Source: Clostridiales bacterium
GTDB lineage: Bacteria > Bacillota > Clostridia > Lachnospirales > Lachnospiraceae
Direction of reading: 5' to 3'
DNA: 64,000 nucleotides
NCBI GenBank assembly: GCA_012520655.1
Contig: JAAYNW010000010.1
Coordinates: 1 to 64,000, forward strand
A program made the translations under genes and the position numbers. Under the pieces are notes generated by a model that was not told the origin of the DNA, did not search any database, and saw nothing but the letters and a program-made list of their open reading frames with translations. Below, one piece after another: positions 25,740 to 35,128 of this stretch. The number at the start of each line of letters is the position of its first letter. Position 1 is the first letter of the stretch.

Positions 25740-26912
25740 GTGCGAATTTTATTTATGGAATGGAGAAGCCTGGGACAGCTCGATATAACGACAGAATTTA
25801 AAAGGCGTGGATATGAAGTGGATTTCTATCCTTTTCCAAGAAAGACTGAGAACACGAGACTTAATATGGAGCTGGGGGAAAAAATCATTAGGACTATTGC
25901 GGGAAAGAACTATGACTTTGTTTTTTCTTATAACTATTTTCCTGTTATTGCAATAGCCTGCAATGCCTGCAAAGTAAAATATGTGTCATGGACATTTGAC
26001 AGTCCCTTTATACAGTTGTATTCGAATACCTTGTTTTTCCCATATAATTATGTTTTTGTTTTTGATAAAGCTGTGTGTCTGGATTTGTGGGCACATGGAG
26101 CCAACACGGTGTATTATCTTCCTATGGCGGCGCCTGTAGAGAGATATGACAGTTATATTGTAAATGATGAGCTGCGCGAATTTTATAGTACACAGCTTTC
26201 CTTTATAGGTTCCACGTATAGCGAGAAGAAAAACCGCTTTTATGAGAGGCTTTCAGGACTGAAGGAATATACAAAAGGATATTTGGACGGCTGTATTCAA
26301 GTACAGAAAAAGGTTTATGGCAAATTTATTCTCGAAAGCATGCTCACACCGGAAATCATAGAGGATTTACAGCGGGTTTGCCCGATGGCGGTTAACCAAG
26401 ACGGATTCGAGCGGCTTGAATGGGTATATGCACATTATTTTCTGGCAAGACATATTACTGCTCTGGAAAGACAGGAAGCACTCGGGCAGCTTTCGGAAAA
26501 ATTTCATGTTGATTTATACACGTACGAGTCGACGCCTCAGCTTCCTAAAATAAATAACAGAGGGACGGCAGAGGTAACGCAGGAAGCACCGGTAATCTAT
26601 AAATGTTCGAAGATTAATTTAAATATTTCCTTAAGAAGTATTCTTTCCGGTATTCCTCTCAGGGCTTTTGATATTATGGGAAGCGGCGGCTTTCTTCTGA
26701 CAAATTTCCAGGAGGATTTTCTTGAATATTTTATTCCCGGACAGGACTTTGCATATTATGAGGATTATGAAGATCTGTTAAACAAAACGGAATATTATCT
26801 GGTGCATGAAAAGGAAAGAGAGGAAGTTGCGAGAAGCGGGTATGAAAAAGTGAAGAAATATCATACCTATAAAGAAAGAGTAGATAGGATCTTAGAGGTG
26901 ATTTATGGATAG
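25740..26912 (+). CDS. CgeB/DUF3880-type glycosyltransferase
   Basis: A 390-aa paralogue of the enzymes at 21000 and 23460. The start is GTG at 25740 with GGAGG 6 nt upstream. The same order is seen: LFMEWRSLGQLDITTEFKRR, SYNYFPVIAIACNACKVKY, TVYYLPMAAPVERYDS, ISLRSILSGIPLRAFDIM and LLTNFQEDFLEYFIPGQD. A TATAAT-like box at about 25697-25702 and a CCGATATA at 25689 are candidate promoter elements, the latter with a weak -35. It overlaps the next gene by 8 nt. Three closely alike but not identical paralogues in 6 kb suggest successive transfers of similar sugars. Confidence 0.83.
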   Translation: MRILFMEWRSLGQLDITTEFKRRGYEVDFYPFPRKTENTRLNMELGEKIIRTIAGKNYDFVFSYNYFPVIAIACNACKVKYVSWTFDSPFIQLYSNTLFFPYNYVFVFDKAVCLDLWAHGANTVYYLPMAAPVERYDSYIVNDELREFYSTQLSFIGSTYSEKKNRFYERLSGLKEYTKGYLDGCIQVQKKVYGKFILESMLTPEIIEDLQRVCPMAVNQDGFERLEWVYAHYFLARHITALERQEALGQLSEKFHVDLYTYESTPQLPKINNRGTAEVTQEAPVIYKCSKINLNISLRSILSGIPLRAFDIMGSGGFLLTNFQEDFLEYFIPGQDFAYYEDYEDLLNKTEYYLVHEKEREEVARSGYEKVKKYHTYKERVDRILEVIYG

Positions 26913-29409
26913 AGGGTATTTTGTAACTATTATTCTAGTTGTACATAATGAAAAGCAGGAGCTTCAAATCTGCCTTGATTCTATAAGGAGGTTTGGAGAT
27001 GTGGATAATCTGCAGGTCGTTATTATAGATAATGCTTCTACGGATGGCACGGCTGAGTGGCTATCCGTGCAGAGCGATATAGCCTATGCTACGATAGAAG
27101 AAGGAGTCACGGGATATGCGGAAGTAATTAATACGGCCATCGAGCTATTTGGCATAGATGGAGACCTTATGCTTATGAGCCCTCAATTCGCTATAACGCC
27201 GGGGTGTATCTCCAGAATGCTGCAAGGGCTCTATTCGAAAGCGGAGGTAGGAGCGGTAGGACCGGTATTTAACGGAGACAGGCTTCTGAATGGTAAGGCG
27301 GTAGCGGATTATGGGACGGCTGTTTTGCTTGCGCAAGAGAATGATGAACTGACGATGAAGCAGGTAGTAGGGATAGCAGAATATGTAGTTCTTATAAAAA
27401 AGGAAGTAATTGCCGTAGTGGGGAGATTTGATGAGCAATTTACTACTGCTAAGAGCGCGATTCAGGATTATCTTCTCAGAGTTATAAGTGAAAAATATAT
27501 TCTTATGAGTATTACCAATTCTATGGCCTATTGTATGCTTCCGGATAAGATAACCGGAAAGTACGAAGAGCTAATGGAGGAAAAGGATAACAAAAAGATA
27601 AAAGAAAAATGGGGAATGAATTATTTTAACATAACATATAATTCCAATTTGATTCAAATGATAACTCATAGTGCCGACAGCGAGATATCGATTCTGGAGG
27701 TGGGGTGTGACTGCGGTGCGACGCTTATAGAAATAAAGAACCGTTATCCGAATGCTACAGTATACGGCTATGAAATAAATGAGCAGGCTGCAAAGATAGC
27801 CTCCTATGTGGCAAAGGTGGAGGTAGGGAATCTGGAAGATCAGGCATTCTCGTATGAAAAAGCAATGTTCGATTATATCATCTTCGGAGATGTGCTGGAG
27901 CATCTTAGAGATCCGGCGGCAGTTATAAATTATTGCAGTGATTATCTGAAGCCCGATGGTCACATCATTGCAAGCATACCGAATTTGATGCATGTATCGG
28001 TAATTAAAGACCTGCTTGCAGGTAATTTTACCTACACGGATACTGGATTACTCGATAAAACACATATTCATATGTTTACTTATAATGAAATTATTCGTAT
28101 GTTCGAGTCTTGCAATTATAACATAAGTGAGATTGTCGGATATTGCCTGGATTTAAAAGAGGAGGATAGGCAGTATATACAGCGTCTGACAGATTTAGAG
28201 CCCAGGACAGACTTTTTTATGTTTGAAACATTCCATTATGTAGTGCGGGCAGGTAAGAAAAAGGATAAAGCAAAAAAAATAATAATTATAGAGGATGAAA
28301 ACGATATTCTCAATTATACGGCGCAACAGTTCGTCAAAGCGTATAGAAATATTGGATATGAAGTATATAGGGTGTTTGTGTCCCAGATAATAGACAAGCC
28401 GGATAACTTCATGAATATATTGCGAGGCGGCGTGGAAAAAGCGATTGTTTTTAACAACCGGGGGTGGCTGTTAAAAATAAATGACAAAAATATATGGGAT
28501 GTCTGTGAAGTACCTTGTATCAATTATATGCTGGATCATCCGTTCTATTATTTCGATACTTTGGATCAGGCGCCGCGATACGGAATTGCCGCCTACGTAG
28601 ATAAAAAACATGTTGACTACGCAGAAAGGTTCAATAAGAAAGTCTCTAAAAATGTTTTCATCCCGCTTGCAGGAGAAGATGCAAGTAATGGCTTTTACAA
28701 AAAGATTACGGATAGAAATACAACAGTGCTGTTTGCCGCCACATATAAATATCGTGAGGAATATGGCGGGTTCAGCGACGAGCAGAAGGAAATTATTGAA
28801 GAACTTATAAAGCACCCGTATAAGACGCTGGAGCAGGCGATTGAAGAAAAAATCATACGTGAACAGCCGGATGCGGATGATATACGTATAAAACACGCAA
28901 TTGAAGAAAACCGAAGAATCGATATGTATTTAAAATTTCATTACAGAAGAGAAGCAGTAGCCAGGCTGGTTGCTGCGGGAATCGATGTAGAGGTATGCGG
29001 GATCGGGTGGGAAACCGCAGAATTTTACAACAATCCGCACTTCATATACCATGGAGCTGTTTCGCAGGAAGAATGCTTAAAAAGAATGAGGGACAGCAAA
29101 ATAGTGCTGAATGTTATGCCATGGTTCAAGGATGGAATTCACGACAGAGTAATAAACGCTATGCTTGCAGGCGCTCTTTGCATTACGGATGACAGCAAGT
29201 ACTTGAGTGAGGAATTTGTGAGAGACAGAGAGTATATCAGTTATGATTTGCGGCATATGGAAGAGCTGCCGGAAATTGTCCGCAGAATGCTTGAAAGCCC
29301 TGATATTGCACAACAAATTGCGGATACTGCAAGACAAAAAGCATATGAGAGACATACATGGGATGCAAGAATAAGGGATTTCGAGAGAGATTACCACAAG
29401 ATGAAATAA
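26905..29409 (+). CDS. Three-domain fusion: GT2 glycosyltransferase, SAM methyltransferase, CgeB-like glycosyltransferase
   Basis: An 834-aa multidomain protein. Residues 1-210 are a GT2 domain (TIILVVHNEKQELQICLDSI, IIDNASTDGTAEWL). Residues about 250-420 are a class I methyltransferase with ILEVGCDCGATLIEI (Gly loop at 263), DYIIFGDVLEHLRDPAAV and LKPDGHIIASIPN. Residues about 450-834 form a CgeB-like GT (FIPLAGEDASNGFYKK, LNVMPWFKDGIHDRVINAML, ARQKAYERHTWDARI). All three catalytic motif regions look intact. It overlaps the preceding GT by 8 nt and precedes a methyltransferase gene. It probably adds and methylates sugars in one complex; substrates unknown. Confidence 0.85.
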   Translation: MDRGYFVTIILVVHNEKQELQICLDSIRRFGDVDNLQVVIIDNASTDGTAEWLSVQSDIAYATIEEGVTGYAEVINTAIELFGIDGDLMLMSPQFAITPGCISRMLQGLYSKAEVGAVGPVFNGDRLLNGKAVADYGTAVLLAQENDELTMKQVVGIAEYVVLIKKEVIAVVGRFDEQFTTAKSAIQDYLLRVISEKYILMSITNSMAYCMLPDKITGKYEELMEEKDNKKIKEKWGMNYFNITYNSNLIQMITHSADSEISILEVGCDCGATLIEIKNRYPNATVYGYEINEQAAKIASYVAKVEVGNLEDQAFSYEKAMFDYIIFGDVLEHLRDPAAVINYCSDYLKPDGHIIASIPNLMHVSVIKDLLAGNFTYTDTGLLDKTHIHMFTYNEIIRMFESCNYNISEIVGYCLDLKEEDRQYIQRLTDLEPRTDFFMFETFHYVVRAGKKKDKAKKIIIIEDENDILNYTAQQFVKAYRNIGYEVYRVFVSQIIDKPDNFMNILRGGVEKAIVFNNRGWLLKINDKNIWDVCEVPCINYMLDHPFYYFDTLDQAPRYGIAAYVDKKHVDYAERFNKKVSKNVFIPLAGEDASNGFYKKITDRNTTVLFAATYKYREEYGGFSDEQKEIIEELIKHPYKTLEQAIEEKIIREQPDADDIRIKHAIEENRRIDMYLKFHYRREAVARLVAAGIDVEVCGIGWETAEFYNNPHFIYHGAVSQEECLKRMRDSKIVLNVMPWFKDGIHDRVINAMLAGALCITDDSKYLSEEFVRDREYISYDLRHMEELPEIVRRMLESPDIAQQIADTARQKAYERHTWDARIRDFERDYHKMK

Positions 29410-29437
29410 CAGAAGGAAGAGGAAAAAAGAAAACATA

Positions 29438-30328
29438 ATGCACGAGGAAAATAAGCCTAATCATAAAAATGATTTTAAATATACACAGACTACTTGCAGG
29501 GTTTGCGGCAAAACGAACATTAATAAAACGTATTTGGCAAAAGAGATGATGTTTGGAACAAAAGAGGAATTCCGGTATTTTGTATGCAGTGATTGTCAAT
29601 GTATGCAGATTTCCTCCGTCCCGGAAAATCTCGGCAAATATTATGAAAGCAATTATTACAGCTTCCAAGTAAAAGAAGAAGATGAAAGTTTTCCCGGGCA
29701 AGCTTTGGCCGGTCCCAGGATTCTCGATGTGGGTTGTGGTGCAGGTGCATATCTTTTACTGCTGGCAAAGGAATACGGATATGGTAATTTATATGGCTGC
29801 GATCCGTTTATCCATCATGATATTCAATACGGAGACAGAATTTTTATTAAAAAATGCAGTATAACTGAAATGGACGGGTACTATGATCTCATAAGATTCG
29901 GAGATTCTTTTGAGCATATGCCGAATCCTCTGGAAGCATTGGTGAGCGTAAGAAGACTATTGGAAAAGAACGGGAAATGTGTTATTTCACTTCCGGTATT
30001 TCCCAATGCCGCTTTTGATACTTTCGGGGTTAGCTGGTATCAGCTGGATGCTCCCAGACACCTATTCCTTCATTCAAAAAAAAGTATGGAATATCTGTGC
30101 AACCGGGCACATCTTAAGATAGAAAGAATTGAGTTTAATTCGAACTGCGGACAATACATGCGAAGTTATCTGTATGAACAGGGAATACCCTATGTGGAGC
30201 AGTCGCAGGATATAATAAGAAGTTATTTTGAACAATCGGATATTGATTTTTTTGAGGAATGTTCAGTAAAGGTGAATGAAAAGGAATATGGAGATCATGC
30301 ATCTTTTACAATTGTGATTGATGAATAG
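29438..30328 (+). CDS. SAM-dependent methyltransferase with N-terminal zinc ribbon
   Basis: A 296-aa class I methyltransferase. The N-terminal 45 residues carry two Cys pairs, CRVC and CSDC, as in a zinc ribbon. The Gly-rich SAM loop RILDVGCGAGAYLLLL is near residue 94, then RFGDSFEHMPNPLEAL (post-motif) and LLEKNGKCVISLPVF. This layout is typical of methyltransferases that act on sugars or nucleotide sugars in surface-polysaccharide loci. AGGAAGAGG precedes the start. Its 3' end overlaps that of the convergent GT2-TPR gene by 23 nt. Confidence 0.82.
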   Translation: MHEENKPNHKNDFKYTQTTCRVCGKTNINKTYLAKEMMFGTKEEFRYFVCSDCQCMQISSVPENLGKYYESNYYSFQVKEEDESFPGQALAGPRILDVGCGAGAYLLLLAKEYGYGNLYGCDPFIHHDIQYGDRIFIKKCSITEMDGYYDLIRFGDSFEHMPNPLEALVSVRRLLEKNGKCVISLPVFPNAAFDTFGVSWYQLDAPRHLFLHSKKSMEYLCNRAHLKIERIEFNSNCGQYMRSYLYEQGIPYVEQSQDIIRSYFEQSDIDFFEECSVKVNEKEYGDHASFTIVIDE

Positions 30329-31388
30329 CCAATCTGTGAAGAGCGGGAGAATATTTGCCGCACTTCCTGTAATATGTCATGGCCTCCGGAATATTGCCCA
30401 TGCATTCATAGATGACACCTATATTATAGAAAGCTTTATAGCTGTTGACTCCTTCTACGGTATAGCTTTGTATGGAGGTGGCATGCCGAAATGCCGCGAT
30501 TGCTTGTTCAAACATAGCATTATTCATATAAATAAGGCCCATTAGGAAAACGAAATCAGAGCGTTTGGAAAAAATGGAATATACCCCTTCCAATTGTAAT
30601 GCTTGTTCATATTTTTCCAAATAAAGCAGGCAATAGCCGTACGACTCCACGAGTGTCTGCACATATGCTTCCCATTCATTGACCTCCATGGATAAAGCTT
30701 TCTCGAAGTAAGGAAGTGCATTTTTATAATCGGCAATTCCAAAATAAGATTGTCCCAGTTGAAAATACAAATATGGGTCAGCCCCGTTAGCGTGCAAGGA
30801 ATCTTTCAGCATAGCTATGTTGCGTGCTGCTTTCGCAGCTTTAATTTCCTCGGTGCTATAGCCGGCATGATAAAAGCAAATAGGGAGCGAGACAAAGGAT
30901 AAAGCATCTTTTTCCCGGGAGACAAGCTGTTCATGTATGGAGCCCTGATAATATGTATGACCTCTGTGAAAGAACCGAGCGACATGTTCGTGTATAACAT
31001 CGGAAGATTCGGTCAGTGCATCGGAGAGACCCGGGGAGATGTTGCGGAGGCAAAGCATTCCTACCTGTTTGGGAGATACTAGCCGGGGAAGGTTGCGGAG
31101 GGTTTCTTCCGTTAAGTCGGAATTCTCCAAATATTCATCGCAATCAACGACCAGTATATAATCGTTGTGGGCTTTTGAAATGGAATAATTTCTGGCCGCA
31201 CTGAAGTCGCCTATCCAGTCAAAATGAAACACGTTAGGCGTATAAGTAAGTGCAATTTCCACAGTCCGGTCTGTGGAACCGGTGTCCACAACAATAATTT
31301 CCCAACTATATTTTACAAGACGTCTTAAACATTCCCCGATGTATTGTTCTTCGTCTTTGGCGATGATGCATACAGATATTGGCAGCAT
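30306..31388 (-). CDS. GT2 glycosyltransferase with C-terminal TPR repeats
   Basis: A 360-aa protein. The start at 31388 has GGAGG upstream; the open frame extends to 31568 but that part has no ribosome site and is AT-rich. Residues 1-200 are a GT2 domain: ISVCIIAKDEEQYIGECLRR, IIVVDTGSTDRTVEIA, DYILVVDCDEYLE (DxD). The C-terminal 150 residues hold three or four TPR-like repeats (LYFQLGQSYFGIADYKNALP, NIGVIYECMGNIPEAMTYYR). GT2-TPR proteins of this kind are frequent in flagellar and spore-coat glycosylation loci of Clostridia. It is divergent from the TIM-barrel gene at 31567, with a symmetrical element between. Confidence 0.85.
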   Translation of the reverse strand: MLPISVCIIAKDEEQYIGECLRRLVKYSWEIIVVDTGSTDRTVEIALTYTPNVFHFDWIGDFSAARNYSISKAHNDYILVVDCDEYLENSDLTEETLRNLPRLVSPKQVGMLCLRNISPGLSDALTESSDVIHEHVARFFHRGHTYYQGSIHEQLVSREKDALSFVSLPICFYHAGYSTEEIKAAKAARNIAMLKDSLHANGADPYLYFQLGQSYFGIADYKNALPYFEKALSMEVNEWEAYVQTLVESYGYCLLYLEKYEQALQLEGVYSIFSKRSDFVFLMGLIYMNNAMFEQAIAAFRHATSIQSYTVEGVNSYKAFYNIGVIYECMGNIPEAMTYYRKCGKYSPALHRLAIHQSQL

Positions 31389-31428
31389 ATGGATCCTCCG
31401 TTCCTTGTATTCAAAAGATGTGTTTTGC

Positions 31429-31466
31429 TTTATAATGATATTATAAATTAATAATATCATTATAAA
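31429..31466. promoter_or_regulatory. Perfect 16-bp inverted repeat in a divergent promoter region
   Basis: TTTATAATGATATTAT (31429-31444) and its exact reverse complement (31451-31466) flank AAATTA. Each arm contains a TATAAT-like -10 (TATAAT at 31431-31436 on plus, mirrored on minus), so the element can serve as two back-to-back promoters and as an operator. It lies between the minus-strand GT2-TPR gene and the plus-strand 20-kb block. Confidence 0.55.
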
Positions 31467-31566
31467 TAGGATTTTTAATTGATTATAGCATGGCGGATAA
31501 GAATATAAAAGCATAACAGCGTGAACAACTATACAGTGCCGAAAGATGGAGGCAGTAAGGAAAAAC

Positions 31567-32790
31567 ATGTTAGAAATAGGAGTACAGTCCAGAGGAATTA
31601 TAAGAGAAAATGCAATAGAAGAGGGCTATAGGAAAATTAAGCAGGCCGGAATGACCTGTGTGGATTACAATATCGTGAGTCCCAAGGAAAAATTGGAGAA
31701 GCTGGAGGTTTCGTATTATAAGAAACATAAAGAATGCGCAGCAAAACATGGCTTAAGCTTTCCCCAGGTTCATGCTCCTCTATTAATTTATGAAACGAAC
31801 GGGGCATATAAAATAGATTATATTCTGGAAGAAATGAAGAAAAGCCTTGCAATATCCAGCCTCCTCGGAAGCCGTTATCTGGTGATGCATCCGTTGGAAT
31901 TGGCATTTGAGCTGGGGAGAGAAGAGGAGAAAAAAATAAATCTGGAGTATTTTGGTGCATTGGCACAAGAGGCATCCCGGCAAAAAGTGATGATATGCAT
32001 TGAAAATATGCCTTACCGGGAAAACGGACGGGTATGGGAAGGCGCTTGCTCGGGGGCGCGGGAGGCTGTAGAATATATCAATATACTGAATGAAAAGGCA
32101 GGAGAAGAGTGTTTCGGAGCCTGCTTTGATACGGGACATGCCAATGTGCTTGGAAAAAACCTTAGAGAAGAGATAAAGACTCTCGGAAGGCATTTAAAGG
32201 TGTTACATATCCATGATAATGATGGAATTACGGATTCGCATCAATTGCCCTATAGCTTTTCCGGAGCCAAAAGCGGTGCGTGCACTACCGATTGGAGCGG
32301 TTTTTTGTTGGGGTTGCGTGAGATACGATATGCGGGAACGCTTAGTTTTGAAACTTACCGAAGCTTTACAAGCTTTCCGGGAGTGCTTCAGGTTTCTTTG
32401 CTTAAGTTTCTTCATAGCATAGGGACTAACTTTTCCCGGGTTATCTGTTATGAGGAAGTATTAGAGACGATGGGAGCAACGAATAAGGAGCGCCCCATGA
32501 AAAGGATCTTATTCGGAGCAGGGAAAATGTTTGATGTATATATGAAGGAATTCGGAGGAAAGTACCCTCCGGATTTTGCGGTAGATAATAATGCATCGCT
32601 CTGGGGAACTTTTAAAATGGGAATCCCTATTTGCAAGCCGCAGGATATATTAAAGATTCCGGAAAACGAGAGAGTGGTTATTGTATGTAACGCTTATTAT
32701 GAAGAAATTATAGAGCAACTCCGAGGTATGGGAATCGATGACTATGAATTGACGGAAGAAATATTGCGGATGAACGGGAAGCCGATTTAA
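31567..32790 (+). CDS. TIM-barrel sugar (phosphate) isomerase/epimerase fused to a Rossmann-like module
   Basis: A 407-aa protein. The start at 31567 (AAGGA upstream) matches the paralogue MLKTGIQSR at 32822. Residues 1-290 are an AP-endonuclease-2/xylose-isomerase-like barrel, with FPQVHAPL, YLVMHPLELAF, MICIENMP, CFDTGHANVLGKN and LHIHDNDG giving the metal and substrate positions (Glu, Asp-His, His-Asp). From Met311 a Rossmann-like module begins (MKRILFGAGKMFDVYMKEFG, then DNNASLWGTFKMGIP). An AAGGAG with 6-nt spacing precedes that internal Met, so the module might also be made alone. It heads the block after the symmetrical promoter element. Confidence 0.78.
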   Translation: MLEIGVQSRGIIRENAIEEGYRKIKQAGMTCVDYNIVSPKEKLEKLEVSYYKKHKECAAKHGLSFPQVHAPLLIYETNGAYKIDYILEEMKKSLAISSLLGSRYLVMHPLELAFELGREEEKKINLEYFGALAQEASRQKVMICIENMPYRENGRVWEGACSGAREAVEYINILNEKAGEECFGACFDTGHANVLGKNLREEIKTLGRHLKVLHIHDNDGITDSHQLPYSFSGAKSGACTTDWSGFLLGLREIRYAGTLSFETYRSFTSFPGVLQVSLLKFLHSIGTNFSRVICYEEVLETMGATNKERPMKRILFGAGKMFDVYMKEFGGKYPPDFAVDNNASLWGTFKMGIPICKPQDILKIPENERVVIVCNAYYEEIIEQLRGMGIDDYELTEEILRMNGKPI

Positions 32791-32821
32791 TACGGAAGAA
32801 AAAGAATGATAGGTAGGAATT

Positions 32822-33757
32822 ATGTTGAAAACAGGAATCCAGTCCCGACTTCTATTAGGGGATAAGGCAGGAGAAAAAGATTTTCGTAGAATAAAAGAAG
32901 CCGGTTTTAACTGTATAGACTTCAATCTTGATTGTTTTTTGCCTAATAAGCTTATTTACAAAGGAGAAATAAATCATTTCTTTGACAGAAATCCTGAAGA
33001 ACTGACTGCATTTTTCAGGGAGTACTATGCTATGGCATCAGAAGAAGACCTGGAGTTCTCACAGGCACATGCTCCATATCCGCTATATGTACATGGCAGG
33101 GAAGCCGACAGGGAATATTTGCATATGGTAGCGGAGAAAAGTATTGCGGTCTGTGCGGCTCTTCGTGCGCCATATTTGGTGATACATCCCCTTAAGCTGT
33201 CGTATTCGTCGGGAAAGAAAGAAGAGTATAGAGAAAATATGAAGTTTTTTGAGAGTCTTATACCGCTGTCGAAGGAATATGGAGTCAAAATCTGTCTGGA
33301 AAATCTGTATGAAAGCTTTGGAGGAAGACTTTGTGAAGGCGTATGTGCGGATCCTTATGAGGCAGTGGAATATTTAGATGGATTGAATCGGGCGGCAGGA
33401 GAGGAATGCTTTGCATTTTGCTTTGATACAGGGCACGCAAATTTGTTTGGGAAAAATATGAGAGAAGTAATCGGAATATTAGGAAATAGGCTGCAAGCAT
33501 TACATATCCATGATAATGACGGAGCCGCTGATTTGCATCATCTGCCTTTTACTTTTACGAAAGAATTGGCAGGAGAAGCGAGTACCGATTGGGATGGGTT
33601 CGTGTGCGGACTGAGGGACGTTGGTTATCACGGAGTATTGAGCTTCGAAACCTTTGGCGCATTGCAGTGCTTTCCGAAAGAATTGCATGACAGTGTGTTG
33701 AGGATGATTGCGGATATTGGAGAATATTGGGCAAGAATACTGGATGAGGAAGTGTGA
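32822..33757 (+). CDS. TIM-barrel sugar isomerase/epimerase-like protein
   Basis: A 311-aa paralogue of the first barrel, without the extra module. Metal/substrate motifs recur in the same order: FSQAHAPYPLYV, APYLVIHPLKLSY, KICLENLYESFGG, FCFDTGHANLFGKN, LHIHDNDGAADLHHLPF and LSFETFG. Two close paralogues in a row suggest two isomerisation or epimerisation steps on related sugars or polyol phosphates. It is 18 nt before the nucleotidylyltransferase-oxidoreductase fusion. Confidence 0.78.
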   Translation: MLKTGIQSRLLLGDKAGEKDFRRIKEAGFNCIDFNLDCFLPNKLIYKGEINHFFDRNPEELTAFFREYYAMASEEDLEFSQAHAPYPLYVHGREADREYLHMVAEKSIAVCAALRAPYLVIHPLKLSYSSGKKEEYRENMKFFESLIPLSKEYGVKICLENLYESFGGRLCEGVCADPYEAVEYLDGLNRAAGEECFAFCFDTGHANLFGKNMREVIGILGNRLQALHIHDNDGAADLHHLPFTFTKELAGEASTDWDGFVCGLRDVGYHGVLSFETFGALQCFPKELHDSVLRMIADIGEYWARILDEEV

Positions 33758-33775
33758 AAGGAGCATAGAAATAAA

Positions 33776-35128
33776 ATGAAAAAAGTAATTACGTATGGTT
33801 CCTTTGATTTATTCCATGAAGGACATTATAAGCTGTTGGAGAGAGCGAAAGCCTTAGGAGATTATTTAATCGTGGGTGTTACTACGGAACAATATGATGA
33901 ATCTCGTGGAAAACTTAATGTGGTAGATTCGATTATTGATAGGATTGAAAATGTAAAGAAGACCGGATTTGCGGACAAAATTATAGTAGAAGATCACGTG
34001 GGACAGAAAGTGGAGGATATTCAGAAATACAGTGTAGATATCTTTGCAATTGGTTCGGATTGGGTAGGCACATTCGACTATTTGAAAGACTTTTGCGAGG
34101 TGGTGTATTTAGAAAGAACAAAAGAAATATCCAGCACCTTAATAAGAAAACAAAAATATCCGATTATAAAAATGGGAATTGTAGGAACCGGGCGTATTGC
34201 GGCTAGGTTCATACCGGAAGCAAAATTTGTCAGTGGTATTGAGGTAATCAGTGCGTATAATCCTCATAAAGAAAGCGCAAAACAGTTTGGCGAGCGTTTT
34301 GGGCTTCAGACAGGCTGGGAAAATTTTGAAGAGTTTTTAAGTCCGTTAGATGCGGTATATGTGGCTTCCCTGCATCAAACGCATTATGAATACGCCAAAG
34401 AAGCGCTAAACCATGGAAAACACGTATTGTGCGAAAAACCTATGGCTCTGTCGAAAGCTAAGGCACAGGAATTGTTTGCAGCAGCAAAACAAAACAACTG
34501 CTTGCTTCTGGAGGCTATAAAGACGGCGTATTGTCCGGGGTTCGGACAGCTTCTGGGTGTAGCCAGAAGCGGAGTTATCGGTAGCATTGTGGATGTGGAA
34601 GCCTGCTTTACAAGAATTGCAGATCCGGATTCAAGAGAATGTAAGGATCCGAAATACGGAGGAGGGTTTCTGGAGTTCGGGAACCATACAATGCTACCCA
34701 TCTTTAAGCTTTTAGGAACACAATATAAAAGTGTAAATTTTGATATTATAAGGGATGAAAAAGGCATCGACCTATATACAAAAGCCTCCTTTTCTTTTGA
34801 AAAAGGGATGGCGTTGTCTAAGACCGGTGTAGCTGTAAAATCGGAAGGACAGCTGATAATCGCAGGAACCAAAGGCTATATTCTGGCAGAGTCTCCGTGG
34901 TGGCTGACAAAATCCTTTGAGGTTCGTTTTGAAGATTCCTCTATAAAGGAACAGTATACGGCTCGGTTTTTGGGTGATGGACTTCGTTATGAATTAAGCG
35001 AATTTGTGTCGTTGATTCATAACGGAGAGAGAAAGTCTTATAAATTTACGGAAGAAGAGTCTATTGCAATGGCAAGCGTGATTGAAGAATTTATGAAAGA
35101 GAGAGATAAAATTATAGTTCTTAAATAA
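33776..35128 (+). CDS. Bifunctional cytidylyltransferase-like / Gfo/Idh/MocA oxidoreductase
   Basis: A 450-aa fusion. Residues 1-132 are a TagD/GCT-type nucleotidylyltransferase with HEGH (14-17, the HxGH catalytic motif) and the late RTKEISSTLIR (the RTxGISTT-type motif). Residues about 137-450 are a Gfo/Idh/MocA oxidoreductase: MGIVGTGRIAARFIPEA (NAD loop), HVLCEKPMALSKAKAQEL (the EKP motif) and the C-terminal domain with GGGFLEFGNHTM. The fold pairing recalls Bcs1/TarIJ, which makes CDP-ribitol by reduction plus cytidylylation, though those reductases are of a different fold. I infer synthesis of a CDP-polyol or similar; the substrate is not visible. Confidence 0.82.
   Translation: MKKVITYGSFDLFHEGHYKLLERAKALGDYLIVGVTTEQYDESRGKLNVVDSIIDRIENVKKTGFADKIIVEDHVGQKVEDIQKYSVDIFAIGSDWVGTFDYLKDFCEVVYLERTKEISSTLIRKQKYPIIKMGIVGTGRIAARFIPEAKFVSGIEVISAYNPHKESAKQFGERFGLQTGWENFEEFLSPLDAVYVASLHQTHYEYAKEALNHGKHVLCEKPMALSKAKAQELFAAAKQNNCLLLEAIKTAYCPGFGQLLGVARSGVIGSIVDVEACFTRIADPDSRECKDPKYGGGFLEFGNHTMLPIFKLLGTQYKSVNFDIIRDEKGIDLYTKASFSFEKGMALSKTGVAVKSEGQLIIAGTKGYILAESPWWLTKSFEVRFEDSSIKEQYTARFLGDGLRYELSEFVSLIHNGERKSYKFTEEESIAMASVIEEFMKERDKIIVLK

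Noticed and set aside
21000..26912. The CgeB-like enzymes as spore-coat proteins because dpaA/dpaB are near
   Set aside because: They lie directly after flagellin, 11 kb from dpaAB, with other glycan enzymes; flagellar or surface glycan assembly fits better.
20985..31388. Pseudaminic/legionaminic acid (Maf, PseB/NeuB-type) flagellin glycosylation
   Set aside because: No Maf, PseB or NeuB-like gene was found in the window, so a nonulosonic-acid system is not supported here.
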